From Scatosoma sp045632625 (GTDB taxonomy: Bacteria > Bacillota > Clostridia > Christensenellales > Borkfalkiaceae): 27,217 bases of DNA. The stretch covers positions 1 through 27,217 of the forward strand of contig JAZQWZ010000150.1 in the NCBI GenBank assembly GCA_045632625.1, written 5' to 3'. Positions within the stretch are counted from its first letter, which is position 1. Each line of letters starts with the position of its first letter. Position numbers and translations under genes: made by a program. The notes beneath the pieces are model-generated. The model worked only from the letters and a program-made list of their open reading frames with translations. It was not told the DNA's origin and did not search any database. Shown here one piece after another: positions 14,690 through 23,709 of the stretch.

Positions 14690-16390
14690 ATGATAGTAAG
14701 CGCAATTTCTTTATGGAAAAAATTTAATGTAACCACTCCCTTAAACGCAAGCGAGTGGGCGATTGAAGAACGCGGCGGCGTGCGTTATAGCGACGTAACC
14801 TATTCAGGACACGAAGCAAGCGACGGCAGCGTTCGTATTTACGCGCGTTTTGCCCGTCCCGTAGGTAAGGGCAAACAACCCACGGTGCTTTTGTTGCCGG
14901 ATGCCGGTGCGCCGTTGGATAAAGAGCTTTGTCAATATTTCTTGGATAAAGGTTACGCGGTGCTTATGCCCGATTATTCGGGAAAAATGCCCACGGATAC
15001 GGACAGTGATTTCCGTACGATTTATCCCCCGTCGCTTGCGCATGGCAATTTAATGCAGGCGCGCGGTTTGAAGGATATGGACGGCTTGGAGGCAGATCAA
15101 ACCACTTGGTTCGAATGGTTGTACATTTCCCTGTTTTCGTTAGAATACTTGCGCTCGCGCGAAGACGTAGGGGCAATCGGTGTAGTCGGCGTACGCGCAG
15201 GCGGTGCGCTTGCGTGGCAAACCATGCTTTCCCCGCACGTCAAATGCGGCGTGCCTATCAATGCGGTAGGCTGGAAATCCTTTTTACACCTTGCAAAATT
15301 CGGCGAAATGAGCGCGCACCATTTAAGCGATGCCGAACATAGCTATATCGCCTCGGTAGAAGCGCAATCGTACGCACCGTACGTGCGTTGTCCCGTATTG
15401 ATGCTTTGTGCCTTGCGTGACGATTCCTTTGATTGCGACCGTGCATATGATACCTATTCGCGTATCGGCAATCAGGACGGAAACGCACTCGTATATTCGT
15501 CGGGCAGCGGCGCTTGTATCGGTCCTAACGGCTTAACGGATATGGATTTGTTCTTGGAAAAGAACTTAAAGGGCAGGGAAATTTACATTCCCGATACGCT
15601 CAATATCAGCTTAAAGGAAACGGAGAACGGGATTGATATTACGGTCGATTGCGACAAGGAAGGCATTTTGGAAGAAGCAGGTATTTTCTATGCCGAGGCC
15701 GACGTGCGCACCAAATGCGCTTATCGCGACTGGCAAAGAATATATAAGGTGGATGGGAAATCCGTAAAAAACGGGCAGTTTACACATACGATGAAACCCT
15801 TTGAAGGTGCGCCCGTGGTATTCGCGTTTGCTTATGCAAAATATATCAACGGTTTTAGAGTAATGTCGAAAATCACGGCAAAGCGTTTGAGTAAATGCAA
15901 TGAAAACGCAATGAAAGGCAGGTCACTGTTTACGGGCGAACAGCTGGAAACGTTCAGCGTTGCCGAATATAAGGATTATTCCATTTCTAACATTTTCTTG
16001 GAACAGGAAGCCGTGCCCAAACGCGTGCTTGGCTACGGTAATATTGAAGGCGCGTATTCGCTTGGCGGTATTCGCACCTACAAAATCAGTTCGCCTACCT
16101 ATATGCCCGATGAAAACGCACTGCTTAAATTTGACGTATGGACGAACAAGGACGCGGAAATTTTGGTTTCCGTGGAAGCGGCGGACGTGGAACGCGACGC
16201 CGAACGCTTTACGTACGTGATAGAAGTAAAAGGCGGCGGCAAATGGAAACGTATCGTTTGCAAAGCAGGCGAACTCAAAGGCGAAACGAGCGGTATGCCT
16301 TTAAAAAGCTTTGCCGAAGGGCGTACGTTGCTCTTTGATTGCGAAGACGAATCGGTAGAATTTGCCGTAACAAACATTCTTTGGCTGTAA
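14690..16390 (+). CDS. Alpha/beta-hydrolase-fold protein lacking catalytic Ser and His
   Basis: The first ~295 of 566 residues look like an acetyl-xylan-esterase or dienelactone-hydrolase type fold: strand TVLLLPDAG (65-73), YAVLMPDYSG (89-98), nucleophile elbow region GAIGVVGVRAGGALAW (161-176) and CPVLMLCALRDDSFD (234-248). The elbow reads G-V-R-A-G, with Arg169 where the catalytic Ser should be. After the acid strand (ALVYSSGSGACIG) no His is found. Residues 300-566 are beta-rich and unrecognised. It may be a binding or structural protein rather than an enzyme. The ribosome site is weak (GAGACGAG). It lies 26 nt after sbcC and 14 nt before lepB, so it is in the same operon. Confidence 0.7.
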   Translation: MIVSAISLWKKFNVTTPLNASEWAIEERGGVRYSDVTYSGHEASDGSVRIYARFARPVGKGKQPTVLLLPDAGAPLDKELCQYFLDKGYAVLMPDYSGKMPTDTDSDFRTIYPPSLAHGNLMQARGLKDMDGLEADQTTWFEWLYISLFSLEYLRSREDVGAIGVVGVRAGGALAWQTMLSPHVKCGVPINAVGWKSFLHLAKFGEMSAHHLSDAEHSYIASVEAQSYAPYVRCPVLMLCALRDDSFDCDRAYDTYSRIGNQDGNALVYSSGSGACIGPNGLTDMDLFLEKNLKGREIYIPDTLNISLKETENGIDITVDCDKEGILEEAGIFYAEADVRTKCAYRDWQRIYKVDGKSVKNGQFTHTMKPFEGAPVVFAFAYAKYINGFRVMSKITAKRLSKCNENAMKGRSLFTGEQLETFSVAEYKDYSISNIFLEQEAVPKRVLGYGNIEGAYSLGGIRTYKISSPTYMPDENALLKFDVWTNKDAEILVSVEAADVERDAERFTYVIEVKGGGKWKRIVCKAGELKGETSGMPLKSFAEGRTLLFDCEDESVEFAVTNILWL

Positions 16391-16404
16391 CGGAGAAAAA
16401 CAGT

Positions 16405-17070
16405 ATGGACGAATTACAAACTCCAACGCCCGATACGGGGGAACAAATACAAAACGAAAAGGGAATGAAACTGTCCGACTGGATTTTTGTCGGCGTATGC
16501 GCCTTGCTGGTCGTAGCTGTGTTCGTTTTTCGTTTTTGGTGGCGCAATCAATATTTTGGCGTGGTTGTCAACGGTTCTTCGATGAACCAAACGCTGGATA
16601 ATGGGGACGAATTGTTCGTGCGTTCTATGAAAGAGGGCATAGTGGCGGAACGCGGCGACGTAATCGTGGTCTATACGGGCGCGTATTCGCAGACAGGTAC
16701 AGGTTCGTATCTTATCAAACGCTTGATTGCAATCGAAGGGGATAAGGTGCGCTGTACGGACGGGCAAATTGAAATTTGCTACGCAGGCACGCAGGAATAC
16801 GTACCGCTTGATGAACCGTACGCCTATTACGGCAATTATAAAAATGAATACGATTTTGCGGAATATCAAGTGGGCGTAGGGGAAATCTTTTTCTTGGGCG
16901 ATAACCGCAGCTCGTCTGGAAGCAGTCAGGACAGTCGCTTTAAAGAAGGGCATTCCAACCTGCAATGCTTGTATAAGCAATCGGATATTTATGGCGTAGT
17001 TCCGTCATGGAGCGTTGACTGTAAAGGTATTTGTAAAATTTTTATCACCAAACCGAAAGATATGCGGTAA
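16405..17070 (+). CDS. lepB: Signal peptidase I
   Basis: It removes signal peptides from exported proteins at the outer face of the cytoplasmic membrane. The 221-residue protein has one N-terminal membrane segment (about 26-46, WIFVGVCALLVVAVFVFRFW). The catalytic Ser is Ser59 in NGSSM (56-60), the catalytic Lys is Lys105 in YLIKRLIAIEGD, and the conserved box is GDNRSSSGSSQDSR at 165-178. In that last box seven residues separate GDNR from DSR, against four in the usual GDNRxxSxDSR. ATG 16405 was chosen because CGGAGAAAA lies just upstream; the frame extends back into the preceding gene without a ribosome site. Confidence 0.93.
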   Translation: MDELQTPTPDTGEQIQNEKGMKLSDWIFVGVCALLVVAVFVFRFWWRNQYFGVVVNGSSMNQTLDNGDELFVRSMKEGIVAERGDVIVVYTGAYSQTGTGSYLIKRLIAIEGDKVRCTDGQIEICYAGTQEYVPLDEPYAYYGNYKNEYDFAEYQVGVGEIFFLGDNRSSSGSSQDSRFKEGHSNLQCLYKQSDIYGVVPSWSVDCKGICKIFITKPKDMR

Positions 17071-17118
17071 AACGCATACAAATAAATTTAAGAAAAAACC
17101 ATTAAGGAGAAAATTATT

Positions 17119-17961
17119 ATGGCAATTAGAATTACATCGGACAGCACTTGCGATTTAGGGCATTTGGTAGAAGAAAGAAACATCGGCATTTTATCGCTGA
17201 TGGTAACGCTTGACGACAAGTCCTTCCACGACGGCGTAGATATCACGCCCCAAGACATTTTCGATTTTGTTGCACAAACGAAAATTTTGCCCAAAACGAG
17301 TGCGCCCAGCATCGGCGATTACGAAGAATTTTTTGCGGAACAATTAAAACAAGCGGACGAACTTATTCATTTCAACATTTCCGCAAAAAGCTCCGGCTCG
17401 CACAATATGGCGAAACAAGCGGCACAAAGTTTTAACGGCAAAGTGCGTGTAATCGACAGTAAAGCGCTTTCTTCCGGTCAAGGTCTTTTGGTTGTGAAAG
17501 CGGCGGATTTACGCGATGCAGGCAAAACGGCGGCGGAAATCGAAGAAACCATTTGCGCTTTGCGCGACAAGGTAAACACTTCGTTCGTTCCCGATAGATT
17601 AGATTATTTATTCAAAGGCGGCCGTTGTTCGCGTATGACGCTTTACGGGGCAAACCTTTTAAAAATCCACCCGAAAATCGCCATGGAAGACGGTCAGCTT
17701 CTTGCTGCAGGCAAATACCGCGGCGATATGTCCATTTGCATTAAAAAATACGTAGAAGAATTGAAAAATCAATACCCTGCATACGACAAAACGCGTTGTT
17801 TTATTACGCATTCTTGCGCTGATACCGAGCTTGTAGAGCTTGCGAAAAAACTCGTAAAAGACAACTTTGAATTTGACGAAATCATTGAAACGGTAGCAGG
17901 TTCTATCATCACCAGCCACTGCGGCAGGAACACGCTCGGCGTACTTTTCATCGCCGAATAA
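17119..17961 (+). CDS. degV: DegV family fatty-acid-binding protein
   Basis: DegV/FakB-type proteins bind a fatty acid and, in characterised Gram-positive members, present it to the FakA kinase. The 280-residue length is typical. Family marks are ITSDSTCDL (5-13), TSAPSIGDYEEFF (about 61-73), FNISAKSSGSHNMA (the fatty-acid carboxylate loop), VIDSKALSSGQG, and GRCSRM near residue 172. No fakA gene is in the window, so the pairing is inferred from family knowledge only. AAGGAG lies 9 nt before the start. The 48-nt gap after lepB shows no terminator. Confidence 0.92.
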   Translation: MAIRITSDSTCDLGHLVEERNIGILSLMVTLDDKSFHDGVDITPQDIFDFVAQTKILPKTSAPSIGDYEEFFAEQLKQADELIHFNISAKSSGSHNMAKQAAQSFNGKVRVIDSKALSSGQGLLVVKAADLRDAGKTAAEIEETICALRDKVNTSFVPDRLDYLFKGGRCSRMTLYGANLLKIHPKIAMEDGQLLAAGKYRGDMSICIKKYVEELKNQYPAYDKTRCFITHSCADTELVELAKKLVKDNFEFDEIIETVAGSIITSHCGRNTLGVLFIAE

Positions 17962-18010
17962 ACAAATTGCCTAAGAGAAGAATAAGGCAATCAAGGAGAA
18001 AACAATCATT

Positions 18011-18676
18011 ATGCAACTTTTGTATTCGGATGCGGATTACGCAGCCATTTATAAACAACGCCGTACCGTTTTGCACGTATTTTATGCAATCACGGGCGTT
18101 TATATGGCGTTTTGTATCGGATGGCTGATTTTCCATTTCACGCTACCGTATAAAGACCCTTTGGATATGTTGCCCCGCGCGATGGTATTTGTCGCGTCGG
18201 CGGCTTACGTCCTGTTTGCGTTTCCCTATTTAACGATCAAATATCGCCGAGTAAACGAGTATTACAAGCTTTTCAAACAATTCGGCGAATCGTTAAAAAT
18301 GGAAGAACGCAACTATTTTTACGGCTATCAAGCGGAAACGGTGGAGAAAAACCATTTGGACGCATACAGTTGCATTTTTGCCACTTGGAACGCGCGCGCT
18401 CACGAATGGATGGAACGGGAAATTTACGTCGACGTGGAAAAGCCCTTACCTGATTTCGAGCGCGGCGATTTGGTGCGTTATATCACGCAAAGCAACTTTT
18501 TGCTTGGCTATGAAATTATCGAAAAGCAAGCGCAGGATTTTGGGGATTTATTCGGCTACGGGCAAAACGCAGACACGGATGAAGAAACGAACGAAGACGT
18601 AGACGATATGTTAAGAGAAACAGGGGAAAACGTTGAAGAAAACTCGCAATCGCAAAAAAAGGAGACAGACAAATGA
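18011..18676 (+). CDS. Hypothetical protein with two membrane segments
   Basis: I do not recognise this 221-residue protein. It has membrane segments at about 22-43 and 55-75 with a short loop between, then a soluble part with conserved-looking aromatics (NYFYGYQAETVEKN, about 101-114) and a C-terminal tail of about 45 residues rich in Asp, Glu, Asn and Gln, likely disordered. The soluble part faces the cytoplasm if both ends are inside (inference). An AAGGAGAAAA site precedes it. Its stop overlaps the next start by 4 nt (ATGA), so translation is coupled to the ACT-domain gene. Confidence 0.78.
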   Translation: MQLLYSDADYAAIYKQRRTVLHVFYAITGVYMAFCIGWLIFHFTLPYKDPLDMLPRAMVFVASAAYVLFAFPYLTIKYRRVNEYYKLFKQFGESLKMEERNYFYGYQAETVEKNHLDAYSCIFATWNARAHEWMEREIYVDVEKPLPDFERGDLVRYITQSNFLLGYEIIEKQAQDFGDLFGYGQNADTDEETNEDVDDMLRETGENVEENSQSQKKETDK

Positions 18677-18942
18677 GAGCGGTAGTTACGGTAACAGGCA
18701 AAGACAACAAAGGCATCATTGCAAAAATCACGTCATTTTTGGCGGATAAGGGTGCAAATATCGAAGATATTTCCCAAACGATTTTAGGCGACTATTTCGC
18801 CATGATTATGATTGCGGAAGTATCGGAAGTTAAGCAAGAACTCGCTTCGCTCGCAAGAGAATGCGCGGACTTCGGCAAACAAATCGGCATGTCGGTATAT
18901 TTGCAACACGAAGATATTTTCAATGCGATGCACAACGTATAA
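18673..18942 (+). CDS. ACT-domain protein, UPF0237 family
   Basis: The 89-residue protein is a single ACT domain: strand RAVVTVTGKDNKGIIA, a helix, ANIEDISQTILGDYFAM, then IMIAEV. ACT domains bind small ligands, commonly amino acids. In many Gram-positive genomes this gene sits directly before a DUF711/UPF0210 gene, as it does here with a 21-nt gap, so it is likely the regulatory partner of that protein. The ligand is unknown. It overlaps the preceding gene by 4 nt, and its ribosome site (AAAAAAGGAG) lies inside that gene. Confidence 0.92.
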   Translation: MRAVVTVTGKDNKGIIAKITSFLADKGANIEDISQTILGDYFAMIMIAEVSEVKQELASLARECADFGKQIGMSVYLQHEDIFNAMHNV

Positions 18943-18963
18943 AACGTCAAGGAGAAAGTAAAT

Positions 18964-20319
18964 ATGTTCAGTAAACACGACGTTTTAGAAACGATTGCGA
19001 TGGTAGAAAAGGAACACCTGGATATCCGTACCATCACGATGGGTATTTCCCTTTTAAGTTGTATTCGCGACAGCGCGGAGCAAACGGCGCAAAAGGTATA
19101 CGATTTGGTTTGTAAAAAAGCAGAAAATATCGTAAAGGTAGCCGAAGATTTATCGGGCGAATACGGTATTCCCATCGTCAACAAACGCGTATCCGTTACT
19201 CCCGTCAGCCTGCTTTGCGCTGCATTTCCGCAAAAAGCACCGCTGATAGGCAAGGCGCTCGACGACGCCGCAAGCACGTTGGGGATTGACTTTTTGGGCG
19301 GCTATTCCGCGCTCGTACATAAAGCAACGGCGGATTACGAATACGAATTTATCAAAACCATTCCCGAAGTGTTAGCATCCACCAAACGCTTGTGCTCGTC
19401 CGTTAACGTTGGCTCAACCAAGACGGGTATCAATATGCAAGCGGTAAAAATGATGGGCGAAACCTTTAAAAGAGCGGCGGAGCTCACCAAAGAGCAGGAC
19501 GGTATCGGCGCGGCAAAGCTCGTGGCGTTTTGTAACGCAGTGGAAGACAACCCCTTCATGGCAGGTGCATTCCACGGCGTAGGCGAAGCGGATACAGTCA
19601 TTAACGTCGGCGTATCCGGTCCGGGCGTAGTCAAACACGCGCTCGAACAAATTCCCGATGCGGACTTAACGGAAGTGGCGGAAATGATTAAACGCACAGC
19701 GTTTAAAATCACGCGCGCAGGCCAGCTCGTAGCCAAGCAAGCGGCTATGCGCTTAAACGCACAATTCGGCATTGTCGATTTGTCGCTCGCTCCCACGCCT
19801 GCGCTGGGCGATTCGGTAGCGCAAATTTTAGAAGAAATGGGCATTCAAACGGTAGGCGGCCACGGTACGACGGCGGCGCTTGCGCTTTTGAACGACGCAG
19901 TCAAAAAAGGCGGCGTAATGGCGTCCTCGCGTGTGGGCGGCTTGTCGGGCGCATTTATTCCCGTTTCCGAAGATATCGGCATGATTAGGGCGGCGGAAAG
20001 CGGCGCAATCACGCTGGATAAGCTCGAAGCTATGACCTGCGTTTGCAGCGTGGGCTTGGACATGATTGCTATCCCCGGCGACACGCCCGCCACGACGATT
20101 GCGGCAATGATTGCAGACGAAGCGGCAATCGGTATGATTAACAACAAAACCACGGCGGTGCGCATTATCCCCGCTATCGGCAAAACGGTAGGCGATCAAG
20201 TCAACTTCGGCGGACTGTTAGGCCGCGCGCCCATTATGCCAGTACACGCTTGCGATAGCTCGCGTATCATCAATCGCGGCGGCAATATCCCTGCGCCTAT
20301 CCACAGTTTTAAAAACTAA
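18964..20319 (+). CDS. DUF711/UPF0210 family protein
   Basis: The 451-residue length and sequence match the family well. Marks include ETIAMVEKEHLDIRTITMGI (11-30), FLGGYSALVHKA, SSVNVGSTKTGINM, FHGVGEADTVINVGVSGPGV and GGHGTTAALALLNDAVKKGG. The family is conserved and structurally related to PFL-like enzymes, but its reaction is unknown to me. The ACT gene immediately upstream suggests allosteric control by a small metabolite. AAGGAGAAAG lies just before ATG. Confidence 0.92.
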   Translation: MFSKHDVLETIAMVEKEHLDIRTITMGISLLSCIRDSAEQTAQKVYDLVCKKAENIVKVAEDLSGEYGIPIVNKRVSVTPVSLLCAAFPQKAPLIGKALDDAASTLGIDFLGGYSALVHKATADYEYEFIKTIPEVLASTKRLCSSVNVGSTKTGINMQAVKMMGETFKRAAELTKEQDGIGAAKLVAFCNAVEDNPFMAGAFHGVGEADTVINVGVSGPGVVKHALEQIPDADLTEVAEMIKRTAFKITRAGQLVAKQAAMRLNAQFGIVDLSLAPTPALGDSVAQILEEMGIQTVGGHGTTAALALLNDAVKKGGVMASSRVGGLSGAFIPVSEDIGMIRAAESGAITLDKLEAMTCVCSVGLDMIAIPGDTPATTIAAMIADEAAIGMINNKTTAVRIIPAIGKTVGDQVNFGGLLGRAPIMPVHACDSSRIINRGGNIPAPIHSFKN

Positions 20320-20327
20320 AAGCAGCA

Positions 20328-20338
20328 GGGCAGGTACG
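20328..20338 (+). repeat. 11 of 12 bases of the GGGGCAGGTACG motif
   Basis: GGGCAGGTACG followed by CAATCA lies in the short DUF711-pepF gap, upstream of the pepF ribosome site. Confidence 0.55.
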
Positions 20339-20373
20339 CAATCAATAGAAAATAGTATTAGGAGTAACTAATT

Positions 20374-22161
20374 ATGGAAAGAAACGAAATTGCACAAAAT
20401 CTCAAATGGAAAACGTCCGATATTTTCCCTACCGACGAAGCATGGGAACAAGAATTTTCGGCAGTAGAAAGCGAATTTTCTAATTACGATTTTTCGGCGT
20501 ATAAGGGCCACCTTGGCGACAAGGCAACGCTTTTGAAATATTTTGAAATGAGTGACGCGATGTCCCGCCGTATCGAACTTTTGTATTTGTACGCGCACCT
20601 TACGCACGACGTAGACGTACGCGTTTCTAAATATACCTCTATGAACGCGCGCGTGAGCGCTATGATTTCCAAAATCTTTGCGCAGCTTTCTTTCGTAGAA
20701 CCTGAACTGACGGCGCTTGACGAAAGCGTTTTGCAATCGTTTATCAACGACCCCGATTTTAAAGACTACGATTACCGCTTGCGTAAAATCGCGGCGTCCA
20801 AAGCGCACGTTTTAAGTGAAAATGAAGAACGCTTGCTCGCGCTTGGCGGCGACGTTATGCGTGAATTCCGCGGCATCTTCTCTATGCTCGACAACGCTAA
20901 CTTGAACTTGCCCAAAGCAAAATTCAAGGGCGAAGAAGTGCAAATGAGCCACGGCATGTACGGCGTAGTGTTGCACACGGGCAGCGATGAAGAAAGAAAG
21001 GAATGGTTTGAAAAATATTATCAAGCATACATCAACTTGATTGACGCCATTTCCCAAACGTACTATGCAAACGTAAAGAAAAACGTATTCTATAAAACGG
21101 TACGCAAATACGAAAGCTGTATGCAAATGGCGATGGACGGCGAAGACGTAACGCCTACCGTTTACAACAACTTGATTACGGCTGTACACGGCGCGCTTCC
21201 TACGATGCACGATTATATTCGTTTGCGCAAACAAGAAACGGGCTTACAAGAACAACATATGTACGATATCTACGTACCCTTGGTAGACGATGCGGAAATT
21301 AAGCTCCCCTTTGAAAAGGCGTACGATTTGGTTATTGAAGGTCTTGCGCCTTTGGGAGAAGATTATCAAAATCTTCTTCGTCAAGCTCGCGACGGCGGCT
21401 GGATTGACGTTTGCGAAAACGAAGGCAAGCGCAGCGGCGCGTATTCGTCGGGCGTGTACGATACGCACCCGTACGTGCTTTTGAACTATCAAGAAACCAC
21501 CAACGATATCTTCACCGTTGCGCACGAAATGGGGCACGCGTTGCATACCTATAAATCCAACCATACGCAACCGTATGCAAAAGCTGATTATACCATCTTC
21601 CTTGCGGAAATCGCAAGTACGGTAAACGAAGTGCTTTTGCTCAAACACTTGTATAAAAAGACCGACGATAAGAACTTGAAGAAGTATCTTTTGAACTACT
21701 ATATGGATATGATTAGAGCCACGATGTTCCGTCAAACGCAATTTGCCGAATTTGAACAAATTGCGCACGCAAAAGCGGAAGCAGGCGTGCCCTTAACGAA
21801 AGATATTCTCAACGGCGTATATTATCAACTCAACAAGGATTATTATGGCGACGGCATCATTCACGACGAACAAATCGCCTATGAATGGTCGCGTATTCCC
21901 CATTTCTACACGTCCTTCTACGTATACAAATACGCAACGGGTATTATCTCGGCAATTTCCATTGTAAAACGCATCTTGTCGGAAGGCGAAAGCGCCGTAC
22001 AAGACTACTTTAACTTCCTTTCGTCCGGCGGTTGCACCGACCCTGTGGCAATCTTGCAAAAAGCAGGCGTGGATTTAACCACGATGGCACCGTTTGAGGT
22101 AGCCATGGACGAGTTTAAGGCAACTTTGGAAGAATTTAAATCGCTTTGCGAAAGCAAATAA
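20374..22161 (+). CDS. pepF: Oligoendopeptidase F
   Basis: PepF is a zinc metallopeptidase (M3 family) that cuts short peptides in the cytosol. The 595-residue protein carries the HEMGH motif at 384-388 (two His ligands and the catalytic Glu), with the third ligand Glu412 in FLAEIASTVNE. The N-terminal helical region (KWKTSDIFPTDEAWEQEF) and the C-terminal end (FLSSGGCTDPVAILQKAGVD) are typical of PepF. TTAGGAG lies about 10 nt before ATG. No signal peptide is seen. Confidence 0.95.
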   Translation: MERNEIAQNLKWKTSDIFPTDEAWEQEFSAVESEFSNYDFSAYKGHLGDKATLLKYFEMSDAMSRRIELLYLYAHLTHDVDVRVSKYTSMNARVSAMISKIFAQLSFVEPELTALDESVLQSFINDPDFKDYDYRLRKIAASKAHVLSENEERLLALGGDVMREFRGIFSMLDNANLNLPKAKFKGEEVQMSHGMYGVVLHTGSDEERKEWFEKYYQAYINLIDAISQTYYANVKKNVFYKTVRKYESCMQMAMDGEDVTPTVYNNLITAVHGALPTMHDYIRLRKQETGLQEQHMYDIYVPLVDDAEIKLPFEKAYDLVIEGLAPLGEDYQNLLRQARDGGWIDVCENEGKRSGAYSSGVYDTHPYVLLNYQETTNDIFTVAHEMGHALHTYKSNHTQPYAKADYTIFLAEIASTVNEVLLLKHLYKKTDDKNLKKYLLNYYMDMIRATMFRQTQFAEFEQIAHAKAEAGVPLTKDILNGVYYQLNKDYYGDGIIHDEQIAYEWSRIPHFYTSFYVYKYATGIISAISIVKRILSEGESAVQDYFNFLSSGGCTDPVAILQKAGVDLTTMAPFEVAMDEFKATLEEFKSLCESK

Positions 22162-22199
22162 TTTGTAAAAACGATAACGAAAAAACAGAGGAAAACAAT

Positions 22200-23699
22200 A
22201 TGGCGACAAACGTAAATACCATGCCCTATAACCGCGATGCGGAAATGGCGCTTTTGGGCTGTCTGTTGATTGACGGCGACATTGCGATAGAGCTTGTAGA
22301 AAAGCTGACGGAAGACGATTTTTATCAGGAATCGCATAAATTTATCTTGCGCGCTATGAAAAAGGTGTTCGACAGCCGTAAACCTATCGATTTGGTTACG
22401 GTTGCCGACGAACTGGATAGCGAAGGCGCTTTGGAAAAGGCGGGCGGTATCGTATATTTGACCGACTTAACAGGGCTTACCCCCAGCGCGGCAAACTATA
22501 AATCGTATTACGAAATCGTTTCCCGCGACAGCATTAACCGTAGGCTCATTCGCGCGGCGCGCAAAATTATCGAAACGTCTATGGAATCCCCCGACGGCAA
22601 CGCGTCCTTGGCGTACGCGGAAAAAACGGTGTACGACATTTCCCAACAAACGGAGCGTTCCGCGCTTTTAGGTATGTCGGACGGCGATATCATCACGTCG
22701 GTTTTGGACGAATTTCAAGCGTTGCAAGCTGACCCCAATGCGCTTCGTGGTATCCCCACGGGCTATAAGCGCTTGGATAAAATTACCAACGGCTTACACG
22801 GCGGCGATTTAATCGTCCTTGCCGCTCGTCCCGGTATGGGTAAAACGTCGCTTGCGATGAACCTTGTCGAAAACGCGTCACTCAAAAACAATAAGGTGAG
22901 CGCCGTATTCTCGCTCGAAATGCCGAGAAAGCAAATCATTCAAAGATTGCTTTGCGCGTACGCCAACGTGAGTATGGCAAACGCGCTTTCGGGCAGACTT
23001 TCCCAAAAGGAATGGAAAAAGCTTATGCTTGCCAGCGATAAGTTAAAAAAGAGCCAAATCTACGTAGACGATTCTTCGCGCGTGACGCCTGCGGAAATTT
23101 TATCCAAATGCCGTCGTTTAAGCGCAACGGCAGGCGGGTTGGATTTGGTTATGATCGACTATATCCAGCTTATGTCCAGCGGTTCGTCCGTGGTAGCGGG
23201 CAGTGAAAACCGTCAACAGGAAATCGCGTCCATCACGCGTGATTTGAAGATTATGGCAAAGGAATTGAACGTGCCCGTTATCGCACTTTCTCAGCTGCGC
23301 CGTATTCAATCGAAAGAACCGCAGCTTACCGACCTTCGTGAATCGGGTGCCATCGAGCAGGACGCCGATATCGTTATGTTTATTTCCCGTCCCGAAGTGA
23401 CTGCCACCAAGGAAGAAATCGAAAGCGGACAAGTTGTCAAAGGCGCGGCGGAACTTATCTTGGCAAAACATAGAAACGGTGAACAAGGCCGTGTTTCCTT
23501 GAAATTTATCGGCGAATGTACCAAGTTTGTCGACGTGGACGAACAAAACCGCGAAGACGAGCCGCCTACGTACACGCATACGCCCGTGGAAGACGACGAC
23601 GTAGAATATGAAGCGCCCGAAGACGACTATTATCCCCCCGAACCGCCTATGCGTAAAGGGGAACTCAAAGCCGCCGACGACGAATTGCCTTTTGAATAA
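22200..23699 (+). CDS. dnaB: Replicative DNA helicase DnaB
   Basis: DnaB is the hexameric helicase that unwinds DNA at the fork. The 499-residue protein has the N-terminal domain (NRDAEMALLGCLLIDG), the RecA-like domain with Walker A GMGKT at 212-216, FSLEMPRKQIIQRLL, the Walker B strand VMIDYIQLM, and LRESGAIEQDADIVMFISR. After the conserved core comes an acidic, Pro/Tyr-rich tail of about 50 residues that ends in DDELPFE, similar to the SSB C-terminal tip (DDDIPF type). ATG 22200 is preceded by AGAGGAAAA; a longer in-frame reading would overlap pepF without support. Confidence 0.95.
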   Translation: MATNVNTMPYNRDAEMALLGCLLIDGDIAIELVEKLTEDDFYQESHKFILRAMKKVFDSRKPIDLVTVADELDSEGALEKAGGIVYLTDLTGLTPSAANYKSYYEIVSRDSINRRLIRAARKIIETSMESPDGNASLAYAEKTVYDISQQTERSALLGMSDGDIITSVLDEFQALQADPNALRGIPTGYKRLDKITNGLHGGDLIVLAARPGMGKTSLAMNLVENASLKNNKVSAVFSLEMPRKQIIQRLLCAYANVSMANALSGRLSQKEWKKLMLASDKLKKSQIYVDDSSRVTPAEILSKCRRLSATAGGLDLVMIDYIQLMSSGSSVVAGSENRQQEIASITRDLKIMAKELNVPVIALSQLRRIQSKEPQLTDLRESGAIEQDADIVMFISRPEVTATKEEIESGQVVKGAAELILAKHRNGEQGRVSLKFIGECTKFVDVDEQNREDEPPTYTHTPVEDDDVEYEAPEDDYYPPEPPMRKGELKAADDELPFE

Positions 23700-23709
23700 G
23701 AGTTAAAAA

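Noticed and set aside
17966..17991. Hairpin ATTGCCT/AGGCAAT after degV as a terminator
   Set aside because: It is only 7 bp with a 12-nt loop and no T run, and it is followed directly by the next ribosome site.
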